Shown in pieces: positions 38,823 to 50,094 of a DNA stretch of 64,000 bases. Source of the stretch: Harmothoe impar (lineage: Eukaryota > Annelida > Polychaeta > Phyllodocida > Polynoidae); NCBI GenBank assembly GCA_947462335.1, contig OX381716.1, positions 4,150,438 to 4,214,437 of the forward strand, read 5' to 3'. The translations under genes and the position numbers were made by a program. The stretch's first letter is position 1, and every line of letters starts with the position of its first letter. The notes under the pieces were generated by a model. That model saw nothing but the letters and a program-made list of their open reading frames with translations, was not told the DNA's origin and ran no database searches.

Positions 38823-40268
38823 AGAATTGCGGTTGTTGCCGCGTAAAAAAATGCATCAGGCATTTTTATACGCGGCAACAACCGCAATTCTTGCATTCGA
38901 AGAAACATAATATGGACATGGTTGGTATGTTTGAAGGGAACCCATTCAAGACACCAAAAACGCAGGGCTGGGAAGGGGTTATCAGGGGCAAGGATGATAT
39001 TACTTCAAATATGGCATTTCCTACGAATCCATATTCCTTGGGTCCATGTTAGGGGGTAAGAAAATGTGTTTTGCTAGGCAGATAAACAATTAAAATAGAT
39101 GTTGCTAGGCAACCAGCTGTATTAGCAACAAACTAATAGAACCATTGAATTCCTTGGGTCCATATTAGGGGGATAGGTTTGATTATAATCAAACTTAGAA
39201 CCATGGAAATGTGCGTTGCTAGGCAGATAAACAATTAGAATAGCTGTTGCTAGGCAACCAGCTGTATTAGCAACAAACAGATAGAACCATTGAATTCCTT
39301 GGGTCCATATTAGGAGGGGTAAGTATGATTATAATCAACTTCAGGACCATGGAAATGTGTGTTGCTAGGCAGATAAACAATTAGAATAGCCGTTGCTAGG
39401 CAACCAGCTGTATTAGCAACAAACGCATAGAACCATTGAATTCCTTGGGTCCATATTAGGGGGGGGAGGTATGATTATAATCAACCTTAGGACCATGGAA
39501 ATGTGTGTTGCTAGGCAGAAAAACAATTAGAATAGCCGTTGCTAGGCAACCAGCTGTATAAGCAACAAACGGATAGAACCATTGAATTCCTTGGGTCCAT
39601 ATTAGGGGGGTAAGGTATGATTATAATCAACCTCAGGACCATGGAAATGTGTGTTGCTAGGCAGATAAACAATTAGAATAGCTGTTGCTAGGCAACCAGC
39701 TGTATTAGCAACAAACCGATAGAACCATTGAATTCCTTGGGTCCATATTAGGGGGGGTAGGTATGATTATAATCAACCTCAGGACCATGGAAATGTGTGT
39801 TGCTAGGCAGATAAACAATTAGAATAGCCGTTGCTAGGCAACCAGCTGTATTAGCAACAAACTAATAGAACCATTGAATTCCCTGGGTCCATATTAGGGG
39901 GGGTAGGTGTGATTATAATCAACTTCAGGACCATGGAAATGTGTGTTGCTAGGCAGATAAAGAATTAGAATAGCCGTTGCTAGGCAACCAGCTGTATTAG
40001 CAACAAACGGATAGAACCATTGAATTCCTTGGGTCCATATTAGGGGGGTTAAGTATGATTATAATCAACCTCAGGAACTATCAAAGGTTGATTTATATTA
40101 TTGTTATCACATAGCATAAATTTGTGTTGTGACACCTAAATCCAAGATGGCCGCACAATCCAAGATGGCGGCGCCCGTTCTGACTTCTGGCAAAGTGCAA
40201 ACATCATATACCTCGTTCTGGTGGTGCCTGGCGGCACCACCAGGTGGCTACGCCACCACTTCGGCATA
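38823..40268. mobile_element. Repeat element A: terminal hairpin, 146-bp X-box array, YY1-motif end
   Basis: Starts with a 33-bp-arm palindrome (AGAATTGCGGTTGTTGCCGC..., loop ATCAG). About 150 bp of unique sequence follows, then seven units of ~146 bp (39060-40075). Each unit has a perfect GTTGCTAGGCAAC (39101, 39246, 39392, 39538, 39684, 39830, 39976). The element ends with AAGATGGCGGC (40162) and a short hairpin GGTGGTGCC/GGCACCACC. A second copy at 41762-43522 defines the boundaries. The hairpin-plus-minisatellite layout recalls non-autonomous Helitron/Helentron relatives, but that assignment is inference. Confidence 0.75.
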
Positions 40269-40344
40269 AAAAACACGTGCAGGCGCAGGAGCAGAAAATA
40301 AACATTTACCTCATTATCTTTCCAGTGGAAATTAAATCTTAGCC

Positions 40345-40563
40345 CTTTAAGGATGGCGTAATGCATCATGCCCTTGATTGTCATTATTTATAAATAGAGC
40401 CCTGCCAATTAACTTGCCAGGACTCATTCAAGCATCATGCCAACTATACAGGGTTGAGACACTCCTGATGGGTCAGCATGATGTACAAATGTAGGTGCTG
40501 CATTGGTACATCATGAGGAAAAGTGTCACCTTTTTGCAGTATGCTCCCTTCAAGAGTTTAAAC
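40345..40563. repeat. M1 short repeat
   Basis: CCCTTTAAGGATGGCGTAAT at the left, CAAGCATCATGCCAACTATA and GGTCAGCATGATGTACAAAT inside, and a weaker right end. More M1-like words continue to about 40735. Confidence 0.6.
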
Positions 40564-40735
40564 CGGCATAGTGCTCTAAGGCACTGCTTTTGTCATGATG
40601 CATGCATGAATGCAGCATTCGTTCATTACTCACCAGTGCCTTAATATGATGCAGCAAAGCAGCAGTAGCACTCAAACACTACATTAGTGCATCAGGATGT
40701 AAACTATAATTTGATGCAACACACCAGCCTCAAAG

Positions 40736-41761
40736 AGCTGAAGGAGTAAATTAACTTAGGCAGCACCCTCCCCCTGGGACAACATTCATTACTCTAAGTC
40801 CTGCGCTGCATGCACAAAGGGGGCTGCTCTAGCTGACTATGTCTAACTGATATTGACATGAAATATATAATTGATTATTTGGACATAGATGTGCATACAA
40901 CAATATTATTCCTCTGTGTCTCATTCTGACTCTACAGTTAGATAGTGAAGCATTCCGGGACAAGGAACTCAATGCCCATTGAACATGACCTTCAATTCAA
41001 GATAAAGCCCATTATGAGTTGGCATGTGAACATGCAACCATCTAAGAAATAATTGGATCCTGATTTTATTGATTTCATTAATTGAAATTTCATATCAAAG
41101 TGACCCTGTTTTTATTAATTGAATAACAAGACTTTTTTCTCGACCTAACAAGGTAGCTGAGTATCATGCCTTGTCACGAGACACTTACATTAGTCATGGT
41201 CACCAGTAGAGGGCAGTCTCAAATCAAACATTTTGACCTTTCTTTGTGGGTGGTGGCAGGAAGTGCAGTGACAGAGCTACGCAAAAGGACAATTCAAACA
41301 AATAGATTGCAACAACTGAGTAAACATGAAGGGTTAAGCAGGTGTTTTAGCACCGCCAAGTCAATGAATATGCCTAACCAGGTGGAGGACTAGTCCAGCA
41401 GAACAGGATGGCCTGCATTAACAGGCAGCCTGTACTTTCAGGCCGCCCAGCCTGTACTTTCAGGCCGCCCCTATACACTCTCCCAGCACAGCAGGCTGGT
41501 GTACAAGGCAGGCAGCCTGGTATACCAGCCTGCAGCTCAGGCTTTCACACCTTCTCCAATCAGAGTGTCTGCTACATATGTGTCACATTAGATAAAATAC
41601 TGATTTAAACTCACAATAATTTAGAAATGCAAGGGACCATGCACATAATGCATTTAAAAGTTAGTAGCTGATATACTTATCTATGCACTTGATAGGTGTA
41701 AATATTTCGCAAATATCATACAAAAATCGCAAATATGATAATATTAAACCTATAGTAAACC
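40736..41761. other. Gene-free stretch
   Basis: A short direct duplication, AGCCTGTACTTTCAGGCCGC, lies at about 41428-41470. Otherwise nothing is recognised. Confidence 0.4.
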
Positions 41762-43522
41762 AGAATTGCGGTTGTTGCAGCGTAAAAAAATGCCTCAGGC
41801 ATTTTTATACGCGGCAACAACCGCAATTCTTGCATTCGATGAAACATAATGTCTACATGGTTGGTATTTTTGAAGGGAACCCATTCAAGACACCAAAAAA
41901 GCAGGGCCGGGAAGGGGTTATCAGGGGGAAGGATGATATTACTTCAAATATGGCATTTCCATCGAATTCCTTGGGTCCATGTTAGGGGGTAAGGAAATGT
42001 GTGTTGCTAGGCAGATAAACAATAACAATAGATGTTAGGCAGATAAACAATTAGATTAGCCGTTGCTAGGCAACCAGCTGTATTAGCAACAAACTGATAG
42101 AACCATTGAATTCCTTGGCTCCATATAAGGGGGGTGGGTATGATTATAATCAACCTTAGGACCATGGTAATGTGTGTTGCTAGGCAGATAAACAATAAGA
42201 ATAGTCGTTGCTAGGCAACCAGCTGTATTAGCAACAAATGGATAGAACCATTGAATTCCTTGGATCCATATAAGGTGGGGTAGGTATGATTATAATCAAC
42301 TTCAGGACCATGGAAATGTGTGTTGCTAGGCAGATAAACAATTAGAATAGCCGTTGCTAGGCAACCAGCTGTATTAGCAACAAACCAATAGAACCTTTGA
42401 ATTTCTTGCGTCCATATTAGGGGGGGTAGGTATGATTATAATCAACTTCAGGACCATGGAAATGTGTGTTGCTAGGCAGATAAACAATTAGGATAGCCGT
42501 TGCTAAGCAACCAGCTGTATAAGAAACAGAACGATAGAACCATTGAATTTCTTGGGTCCATATTAGGGGGGTTGGTATAATTATAATCAACCTCAGGACC
42601 ATGGAAATGTGTGTTGCTAGGCAGAAAAACAATTAGAATAGCCGTTGCTAGGCAACCAGCTGTATTAGCAACAAATGGATAGAACCATTGAATTCCTTGG
42701 GTCCATATTAGGGGGGGTAGGTATGATTATAATCAACTTCAGGACCATGGAAATGTGTGTTGCTAGGCAGATAAACAATTAGAATAGCCGTTGCTAGGCA
42801 ACCAGCTGTATTAGCAACAAACCAATAGAACCTTTGAATTTCTTGCGTCCATATTAGGGGGGGGTAGGTATGAATTTCATCGACTTCAGGACCATGGAAA
42901 AGGGTGTTGCTAGACAGATAAACAATTAGAATAGCCGTTGCTAGGCAACCAGCTGTATTAGCAACAAACCGATAGAACCATTGAATTTCTTGGGTCCATA
43001 TTAGGGGGGGGAGGTATGATTATAATCAACCTCAGGACCATGGAAATGTGTGTTGCTAGGCAGATAAACAATTAGAATAGCCGTTGCTAGGCAACCAGCT
43101 GTATAAACAACAAATGGATAGAACCATTGAATTCCTTTGGTCCATATTAGGGGGGGTAGGTATGATTATAATCAACTTCAGGACCATGGAAATGTGTGTT
43201 GCTAGGCAGATTAACAATTAGAATAGCCGTTGCTAGGCAACCAGCTGTATTAGCAACAAACCAATAGAACCATTGAATTCCTTGGGTCCACATTAGGGGG
43301 GCTAGGTTTGATTATAATCAACCTCAGGATCTATCAAAGGTTGATTTATATTATTGTTATCACATAGCATAAATTTGTGTTGTGACACCTTAATCCAAGA
43401 TGGCGGCACAATCCAAGATGGCGGTGCCCGTTCTGACTTCTTGCAAAGTGCAAACATCATATACCTCGTTCTGGTGGTGCCTGGCGGCACCACCAGGTGG
43501 CTACGCCACCACTTCGGCATAA
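41762..43522. mobile_element. Repeat element B: second copy with nine 146-bp units
   Basis: Same order as the copy at 38823-40268: palindrome at 41762-41830, shared single-copy part, array, and an end with AAGATGGCGGC (43397) and the GGTGGTGCC hairpin. X-boxes at 42062, 42207, 42353, 42644, 42790, 42937, 43083 and 43229 are perfect; 42499 is GTTGCTAAGCAAC. Flanks differ from copy A, so it is dispersed and not part of one long array. Confidence 0.75.
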
Positions 43523-44295
43523 CAAAAAAAGTGCTGTTACTGAACAGCACCGTCTTCCAGGCTGAGTGTCCTGTGAAAACGGGCTGGGTGTGTTATGCAG
43601 GCTGTCCTGTCAGTCTCGGCAGTCTTCCACCTGCTAACAGTGCCAACATCCAGGATCCAGATTTGCAGAAGAGTCCTTGCCAAGTTTGTAAGCTCTGAGG
43701 CCAAGGGAATGACAACATGCCAAATTCTAAACTTTCTAAGACAAATTGGCTGTAATTGGCTGACAGAAAATTGGCTGCAATTGGCTGAGAAAGACTAAGT
43801 ACTGACTCATTTTCATGTAATTAAGCATATACATTAGAACCTCCAGTATAACGCATATGTAACATGTATCCTAGGGTTTATCAAGTCCTTGAGCCCTTGT
43901 GAGCATTCACAGCCCATTTATCTAGATCCCCTTTATAAACCAATTACACCTATAATCTATGCTGGAGGCAGGGAACCAGAACTGGGCGCCATACCACATC
44001 CCCCTAAGTACTATGTAGGTGTAATGATGCACGGTCTAGGTCCGCTACTAAACAAAGCCCTCTCTCTGACAAGCGTGTAAGCACTTATCGATGCCCAATC
44101 ATCTCCATAATAAAACAGCTAGCCTACAGTCACATTCTCTACAGTGGTTAAGACAAGAGTTTTCTGTATGATTAAATGTGAATTGGTGTTGAAAAATGCA
44201 CCTTATTGCACTTTGCACTAAGGTCCTCTTTTGCAGACCATATCACAAATATTACACAATTTATCTCACCCATTGAATACCATCACCAATTATGG
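43523..44295. other. Gene-free stretch
   Basis: A small hairpin, GTGCTGTTACTGAACAGCAC, lies at about 43530-43549. No coding evidence. Confidence 0.4.
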
Positions 44296-44540
44296 GTTAA
44301 CCATTTGAGGACAGCATAATGGATTAATGCATCAAAATCTTTGTTGTCATGATGCATGGATCTAGCACCGGCCAACGCTACATTCAAGCATCATGCTGAC
44401 CCTACCCTATGGTGTTGAGACACTCCTGTAGGGCCAACATGATGCATCTATGCTGCACCAGCTGGTTGCTTGCTAGGGCTGCATGGGTGCATTATAATGA
44501 CAAATGTCATTATTTAGCCACATACTGTCCTTCCAGGGTT
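44296..44540. repeat. M1 short repeat, near full length
   Basis: GGGTTAACCATTTGAGGACA at the left, ATCATGCTGACCCTACCCTA and GGCCAACATGATGCATCTAT inside, and TACTGTCCTTCCAGGGTTGT at the right. Confidence 0.7.
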
Positions 44541-44599
44541 GTAAAGGCACTGCACATAGATTACCTCAGCCTTACTCACCTCCTTAGTGAGGAGCAGCT

Positions 44600-44900
44600 C
44601 AGGCGGGTTTGACCTGCTCCAGACCGGCTCAATGCCAGCTTGACTGCTCGCAGTGAGTGGCTGTAGGTGGCTGAAATTGGGCCTCAATCTGTACCAGAGA
44701 ATATATATTGATTAAATGTGCTATTTCTACCAGTGTGCTGAGGTGAAGGAGGAGGGGATGGGAAGGTTGAGGAGAAGGGAGTGGGGAGGAGGAGGACCTA
44801 ATGGTGTGTCGCCAGGTCGTACACTACATGGGTACCAAGGACCTCTGTCAAGGTCATGGGAACAGGCCATATGGGGTACAGAAGAGTTGGAAGGTTCTTA
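44600..44900 (-). repeat. Dispersed repeat, inverted partner of 22031-22355
   Basis: See the partner entry. Purine-rich GGAGGAGG parts of this copy mirror the CCTCCTCC part of the other. The 61-codon frame at 44716-44901 reflects this and is not a gene. Confidence 0.6.
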
Positions 44901-45024
44901 ATAGGGTGTTCCAATTGATTCTTCGTTTAGAAAAGTACAATTTCTCTCCTTCATGATAAAAACAGGGATAGACATGCATTGCTTGTCTGCAAAATTTCAA
45001 GAGAACCCTGTTACATTTACATCA

Positions 45025-45395
45025 CACCGGGGGAGGATCACAACGGGGGAGGGTCACACCGGGGGAGGGTCACACCGGGGGAGGGTCACACGGGGGGAGG
45101 GTCACACGGGGGGAGGGTCACACCGGGGGAGGGTCACACGGGGGGAGGGTCACACCGGGGGAGGGTCACACCGGGGGAGGGTCACACCGGGGGAGGGTCA
45201 CACCGGGGGAGGATCACAACGGGGGAGGGTCACACGGGGGGAGGGTCACACCGGGGGAGGGTCACACCGGGGGAGGGTCACACCGGGGGAGGGTCACACC
45301 GGGGGAGGGTCACACGGGGGGAGGGTCACACCGGGGGAGGGTCACACCGGGGGAGGGTCACACAGGGGGAGGATTACACTGGGGGTGGATCCTAT
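45025..45395. repeat. 16-bp G-rich tandem repeat, about 23 units
   Basis: The unit is GGGGGAGGGTCACACC, with a CACACGGG variant. One strand has a GGGGGAGGG block every 16 bp and could form G-quadruplexes. Long open frames across it are repeat artefacts. Confidence 0.92.
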
Positions 45396-46374
45396 GAAGC
45401 AGACCACAATTGATGAGGATATAGTGTGTGTTGAGAGCAGGATTGAATGAGAAGACAAATTTGCGAGCCTTGTGCTGCTATCCCCCTGATTGATCCAATG
45501 GTGTGCCATTTCATCAACCATCAATAATGCAGCCAGCCCAGGCAAAAGACCCTAACCTTTCATTGACTGAGTATGATAACTGATGTGGAAACAATGCTTT
45601 AGTGATAGCAAGCTTCAATTATGCCCCTAATGAGGTGAGTCTGATTGGGAGTGATTGATGACATGAGGGAATGAAATATTGTGCTGAGATGCAAACAGAA
45701 AGAGGAGACAGTCCCCCCTCCACTCGTATGTCCTCTCCCCCGACCCCCTGAGTGCCTCCCTCTACACACTGCACCACTCTCCTACTATGGACTATGGAGG
45801 GTCAAGCCATGATCAACAATGAATGTAAGTGGAATCTAATTGGTGAGTGCCTGATATACATTGTTCAGTGACTGATGACCGGATATTATTCTTGTATGTA
45901 TTCTATGGGGCCAGGCCAATGAGATTTATTCCTGGCCCCACCCACTGCTCTTAGCATGAATTTCCCTGTTGGACAGGCAAGAATGAGAAGACAATTCCGA
46001 GTGCTCAGCCCTCTGACACAATATGAAGAAGGTTCGCCACTGGCAATCTGGTATATGGTTAGTGCGAACCCTGCATTTTGATCATGAGAAATCTAATAAT
46101 GTTCTGAGATCAAACAGATAAATGGAATACTGTGTTTGCTAGAATAGCAATTTATTGCTTTCAACCAAACAGACATTAGTATCCATTAGACTCTTCAATC
46201 AGTCATTTTGCAACCTTGTGGTTAGATGTGAATGCTCCTTCAAGCCTTCCGTCCCATTCAGCAAACAGCCAGGGCCGGACTGATATGAAAGTTCTCCCCA
46301 TAGTGTAGAACTTATTCATGCTCTGAAAAAGAAACTTGACACAGGGTGGGTTACATACTACGGACACCTGACCC
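45396..46374. other. Gene-free stretch
   Basis: No feature recognised; a few short inverted words only. Confidence 0.4.
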
Positions 46375-46570
46375 AGCGGTAGATAATTACATAGATAACA
46401 GGCTCTACTTCCTGTTCTATCCTAACAATAACCTCCCCCAACACCTGCCCTTTTGTCTTCCCCCCTTACCACATAATCTGTCACAGTGTCCCAGTCCTTG
46501 ACCCATGTCCTGCAGGCTCTGGTCATTAGTTCCTCCACTCTCCCAGCAGAGGCATGCGAGCTAGCCTCTG
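46375..46570 (+). repeat. Dispersed repeat adjoining the Ngaro element
   Basis: Inverted match of 20555-20810. It overlaps the first codons of the 737-codon frame, showing that those codons do not belong to the retrotransposon. Confidence 0.6.
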
Positions 46571-48699
46571 CCCATTTTTTCAAGGTTTCATGGGTAAATT
46601 ACCATGACAATGAAGTACATGCATGTAGCACCCTGACACTAAAAATGTTCACAAGTCACAAGGCTCCCACCACTGTGTTAACATCCAGTACACCGAAGCC
46701 TGGACAGGGCGCGTGTGAGGAAAGTATAAATAATAATACTAAACCTGAGTCTATTGGTGTGTATCACAGTGGTACTTCTCAAGTGGCCGCTGCTAAGGGT
46801 GCTAATTGTGTGGGTGAGGTGGAATGTATTGACCCAGTGACCCCTTGTAAGGTTGATTTAAGTGTAAACACAGATCAGCTGGTGACCGCTACTACAGTAA
46901 TTCCTATTGGGAAAATCATTAACACTAATGTGAATGGTTGGCCGCTGCCTACCGGTAATGATTGCATAACTGTTATAGTAAAAGAATCAAAAGGCCCAAG
47001 GGAGTCTACTTTCTGTGTGTATAAAAGATGTTTTGATGGTATTTGTGCTTGTAAATATGTATTAGATGGTTCATTAATTACATTGAAGCCTTGTCGGGTG
47101 TTCACAGAATGCTTTATGTGGGGCGAAGTCGATTGTAATTGGGCTTACTTAATAGAGGGCACTGTATTTGGGTTCAGAATTGTTAACCCTGATTGTCCTT
47201 GTGTATATGAAAATGAGAATTATAACTCGATTTTGAAGCCCGAAAATCATGAATTTATGTCAAAAAGGCTCGATTTAGAAATCGAAAGAGGTCAGATATT
47301 GGTTGCTGATTCTAAACCTAAATGTATACATGCCATAGGGGCAGTAGAAAAAAAGAAAGACCCCTCCGATACTAAAGTTAATATAAGACCTATTACAGAC
47401 TGTTCTAGGAGTGGGGACGATAGCCCTCCAGTTAATGAGTTCTGCAGCGAAATATGTGAACGTTTTGTATACAAGACACTTGATGATGTATGTGATCTTT
47501 TGAGAGAGTCCATGTGGCTCTGTAGTACAGACATAAGCGACGCCTATCGTGGTCTTCATATATATTATGGGGACAGGCAGTTCCAAGGATTGAGATGGAA
47601 CAATAACGATGGAAAAGGTGATGTGACGTATGTAGATACCAGGCTATGTTTTGGTATGGCGTCAGGCCCCTTTGTATTTAACTCTATCTCTGAATTTGTA
47701 GTACGTTGTATGTATAGGAAAGGTTTCTCTGGTGTCGTCAATTATTTAGACGACTTCCTAGTAATGGACTTGAACAGAGAAAAATGTATTGAATCTCAAT
47801 TGAAATTGTTCAGAGTGATCAGGCATTTAGGCTTCTCGTTATCATTCAAAAAAATCTCACCTGTAGCACAACAGGTGGTTTTTCTAGGGATTGAAGTTGA
47901 TAGTATCTCAATGAAACTTACTTTACCTGACGATAAAATGTCTAATTTGTTGGATAAATTATCCCATGCTGAAGGTAAACTCAAGCTAACTAAGCAAGAA
48001 GTTCAGTCCTTAGCTGGCAGTCTGGCACACGCTAGTAAGGTTGTGAAGGGTGGCCGCTGCTTTACCCGTCGTATTTATGACTTATGTAACATTGTAAAAA
48101 AACCTCATTATAAGATAAGGCTATCTGGTGAGGCACGAGCTGATATACGCTGGTGGTTAGAATTCGCAAGAGAATTTAATGGGTCTGAAAAAATAATTAG
48201 ACCTATTGACACACATCTCTCAGTATACAGTGACTCTTCTTTCTCTGGCTTTGCAGCTCAGCACGGCAGGGACTGGTTGATGGGGGTTTGGGACCCCGGG
48301 GGCCGCTGCCCCTTGCATAGAAATGCAGAACACCATTGGGTGCCCCCCCCTACTAATTATAATAAAAATATTAATGAATTAGAATTTTGGCCTGTTCTGC
48401 TAGCAGCCAAGAGATGGGGTCACGTATGGAGAGATTGTGAGCTAGTGTTCGTCACAGACAACACCCAGGTGATGCATATGTTGAATACCGGTAGAAGTAC
48501 TAATAAGAAATGTATGCAATGGATCAGAGAAATGTTCTGGTTGTCTGTTAAATTAAATTTTCATATTAGATCAGTGTACATACCTACTAAGGATAATATT
48601 ATATGTGACTCTTTGAGTCGTTGGGGTGAAAGGAACGCTAGGTCTAGGCTTTTAGCTTGTACTTCCCCAGATTCGTTCTGTTGTTATTCTTATTTATAA
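46486..48699 (+). CDS. Reverse transcriptase-RNase H of the Ngaro-like element
   Basis: The frame is open for 737 codons. Residues ~1-50 derive from a neighbouring repeat, and ~50-220 are poorly conserved. Reverse transcriptase spans about 300-480: RPITDCSR, then STDISDAYRGL (~346), LCFGMASGPFVFN and the catalytic YLDD (~420-423). RNase H follows from ~579 (VYSDSSFSGFA) with NELEFWPVLLA and TDNTQVMHML. The closing segment DNIICDSLSRW resembles the end of DIRS-group RNase H. Role: cDNA synthesis and RNA removal for a retrotransposon that integrates through a recombinase. There is no internal stop, so decay is limited to the lost 5' part. The annotated ATG is almost certainly not the element's own start. 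Confidence 0.88.
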   Translation: MSQSLTHVLQALVISSSTLPAEACELASAHFFKVSWVNYHDNEVHACSTLTLKMFTSHKAPTTVLTSSTPKPGQGACEESINNNTKPESIGVYHSGTSQVAAAKGANCVGEVECIDPVTPCKVDLSVNTDQLVTATTVIPIGKIINTNVNGWPLPTGNDCITVIVKESKGPRESTFCVYKRCFDGICACKYVLDGSLITLKPCRVFTECFMWGEVDCNWAYLIEGTVFGFRIVNPDCPCVYENENYNSILKPENHEFMSKRLDLEIERGQILVADSKPKCIHAIGAVEKKKDPSDTKVNIRPITDCSRSGDDSPPVNEFCSEICERFVYKTLDDVCDLLRESMWLCSTDISDAYRGLHIYYGDRQFQGLRWNNNDGKGDVTYVDTRLCFGMASGPFVFNSISEFVVRCMYRKGFSGVVNYLDDFLVMDLNREKCIESQLKLFRVIRHLGFSLSFKKISPVAQQVVFLGIEVDSISMKLTLPDDKMSNLLDKLSHAEGKLKLTKQEVQSLAGSLAHASKVVKGGRCFTRRIYDLCNIVKKPHYKIRLSGEARADIRWWLEFAREFNGSEKIIRPIDTHLSVYSDSSFSGFAAQHGRDWLMGVWDPGGRCPLHRNAEHHWVPPPTNYNKNINELEFWPVLLAAKRWGHVWRDCELVFVTDNTQVMHMLNTGRSTNKKCMQWIREMFWLSVKLNFHIRSVYIPTKDNIICDSLSRWGERNARSRLLACTSPDSFCCYSYL

Positions 48700-48700
48700 T

Positions 48701-49669
48701 GTCCTTCCAGGTCCATGTGCGCAGTTATCAGCTAGGCTGGAGCTGCTGCTGAAACATAATGTGGCGGAGAATACAGACAAGACGCGTGCTACGCAGGAGA
48801 AGAATTATTTGCAGTTCTGTTTAACTTACGGTATTGATTCATTGCACCCTGGTAGAGAGGGCATAGCTTTTTATATAGCTCACCTGTCCAATACGCATAG
48901 GTATGTGTCGATAAAGAATTATTTATCTGGAGTAAACTATTACTTGGGTACTTATCGAGTCTCAGGGGTCCCATACGAGGACCCTCTGATTATTAGGGCC
49001 CTACGAGGGGCCCGTAGGTTCCTTGGGGACTACTCAACACAAGCACTAGCATTGTTACCTGAACATCTATTAATCATGTTTGCTGTGTTACCGGCCTCAT
49101 TAGGCCATACGTGTTTCTGGGCCGCTGCCCTACTGGCGTTTAGATCCTTACTAAGGAAGTGTCATTATACTTGGAGTGACAGCATGTTGTGTAGAGATGC
49201 CTTTGAATTCTATGATTGGGGCATGATGGTTTCTGTTTCTCGGACCAAAACTATTCAATTTAAAGAAAGGAAGTTGTTATTACCAGTGTGCAGAGTCGAT
49301 AATAAGGCATTATGTGCGGTGCATTGGGTGGAACGCCATTTTGAAGAGGTTAAGGGTAAGCCCTCACACCCTGCATTCATGATTCCTGAAGGAGATGATA
49401 TTAAACCATTGTCATACACCCTGTTCTCAAATATCCTTAGTTTAATTGCAGACAGGGCCGGTATAGAGGCTGAGAGGGTCTCTAGTCACGGCTTCCGCAG
49501 TGGAGGAGCCACTTTTCTTGCAAGGCTCGGGATTGATCTTGATGTTATTAAGGGACGGGGGGACTGGAGGAGTGATCAAGTCTTAGTCTACCTACGCAGG
49601 CCGATCCAAGATAGGATTGCGTCAGATTTCCGAGTGGCAAATATGTTGTCTCAAGTGGTAGAATTGTAG
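48701..49669 (+). CDS. Tyrosine recombinase of the Ngaro-like element
   Basis: The frame begins within the RT ORF's end. The first start-like codon is GTG 48761, so expression is probably by frameshift or splicing from the RT frame. Counted from 48761 it has 302 residues. Catalytic set: Arg ~128 (LLAFRSLLRK), HGFR (His ~243, Arg ~246), Trp ~268 in GDWRSD in place of the second His, and the nucleophile Tyr ~277 (VLVYLRR). The N-terminal SAM-like core-binding part includes YIAHLSNTHRYVSIKNYLSG. Role: integrates circular cDNA by site-specific strand exchange. The frame is intact to its stop. Confidence 0.88.
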   Translation, partial: VLPGPCAQLSARLELLLKHNVAENTDKTRATQEKNYLQFCLTYGIDSLHPGREGIAFYIAHLSNTHRYVSIKNYLSGVNYYLGTYRVSGVPYEDPLIIRALRGARRFLGDYSTQALALLPEHLLIMFAVLPASLGHTCFWAAALLAFRSLLRKCHYTWSDSMLCRDAFEFYDWGMMVSVSRTKTIQFKERKLLLPVCRVDNKALCAVHWVERHFEEVKGKPSHPAFMIPEGDDIKPLSYTLFSNILSLIADRAGIEAERVSSHGFRSGGATFLARLGIDLDVIKGRGDWRSDQVLVYLRRPIQDRIASDFRVANMLSQVVEL

Positions 49670-49779
49670 TTATGCATTATAATTCATGATTACTCTTATA
49701 AAGAGTTATGTGTGCTTCTCTTATAAAGAGTTTAGCTGGCTGTGTGTCGCATTATTCATGTTATTCATCCTGTGACCTT

Positions 49780-49890
49780 GGCAGGTATATCCAGCCATAC
49801 GCTTAATGCACCCATTATCATGTGTTTGGTTATATGTCTTGTATTATATATCCATAGCTCATCTACTACCGTATACGCTAGAGTAATATT
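49780..49890 (+). repeat. B1 repeat of the Ngaro-like element
   Basis: GGCAGGTATATCCAGCCATA... to AGAGTAATAT; the second copy is at 50095-50204, with one 1-bp gap. Confidence 0.9.
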
Positions 49891-50094
49891 GTATGTATAA
49901 GAGCCTGAGCGGTTATACGGGTATATTGCTTAGTATAGGTGACCACGCCCCCTTATATAGGACGCGCTGACGCAGGGGTCGTGGTAGTGTGTAAATATCC
50001 CTCCAGAGGGCTCACGGCTGGTCGCTAAGGACGCCGCAACATACAACACAGTTGATTTCAAAACTTACTGTTTATAGTGTATATAATAAAGAAG
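49891..50094 (+). repeat. A2 segment of the Ngaro-like element
   Basis: The ~204 bp between the two B copies. A matching A1 should exist before the genes but is not seen in this window. Contains AATAAAG near its end (about 50085), a possible poly(A) signal. Confidence 0.65.

Noticed and set aside
45025..45395. CRISPR-like array
   Set aside because: Units are contiguous without unique spacers, the genome is eukaryotic, and no cas genes are present. The same applies to the 20-, 27-, 50- and 146-bp arrays.
44953..45450. Open frames of 144-165 codons rich in Gly, Arg, Thr and His
   Set aside because: They are products of the 16-bp repeat cycling through frames; no unique coding sequence.
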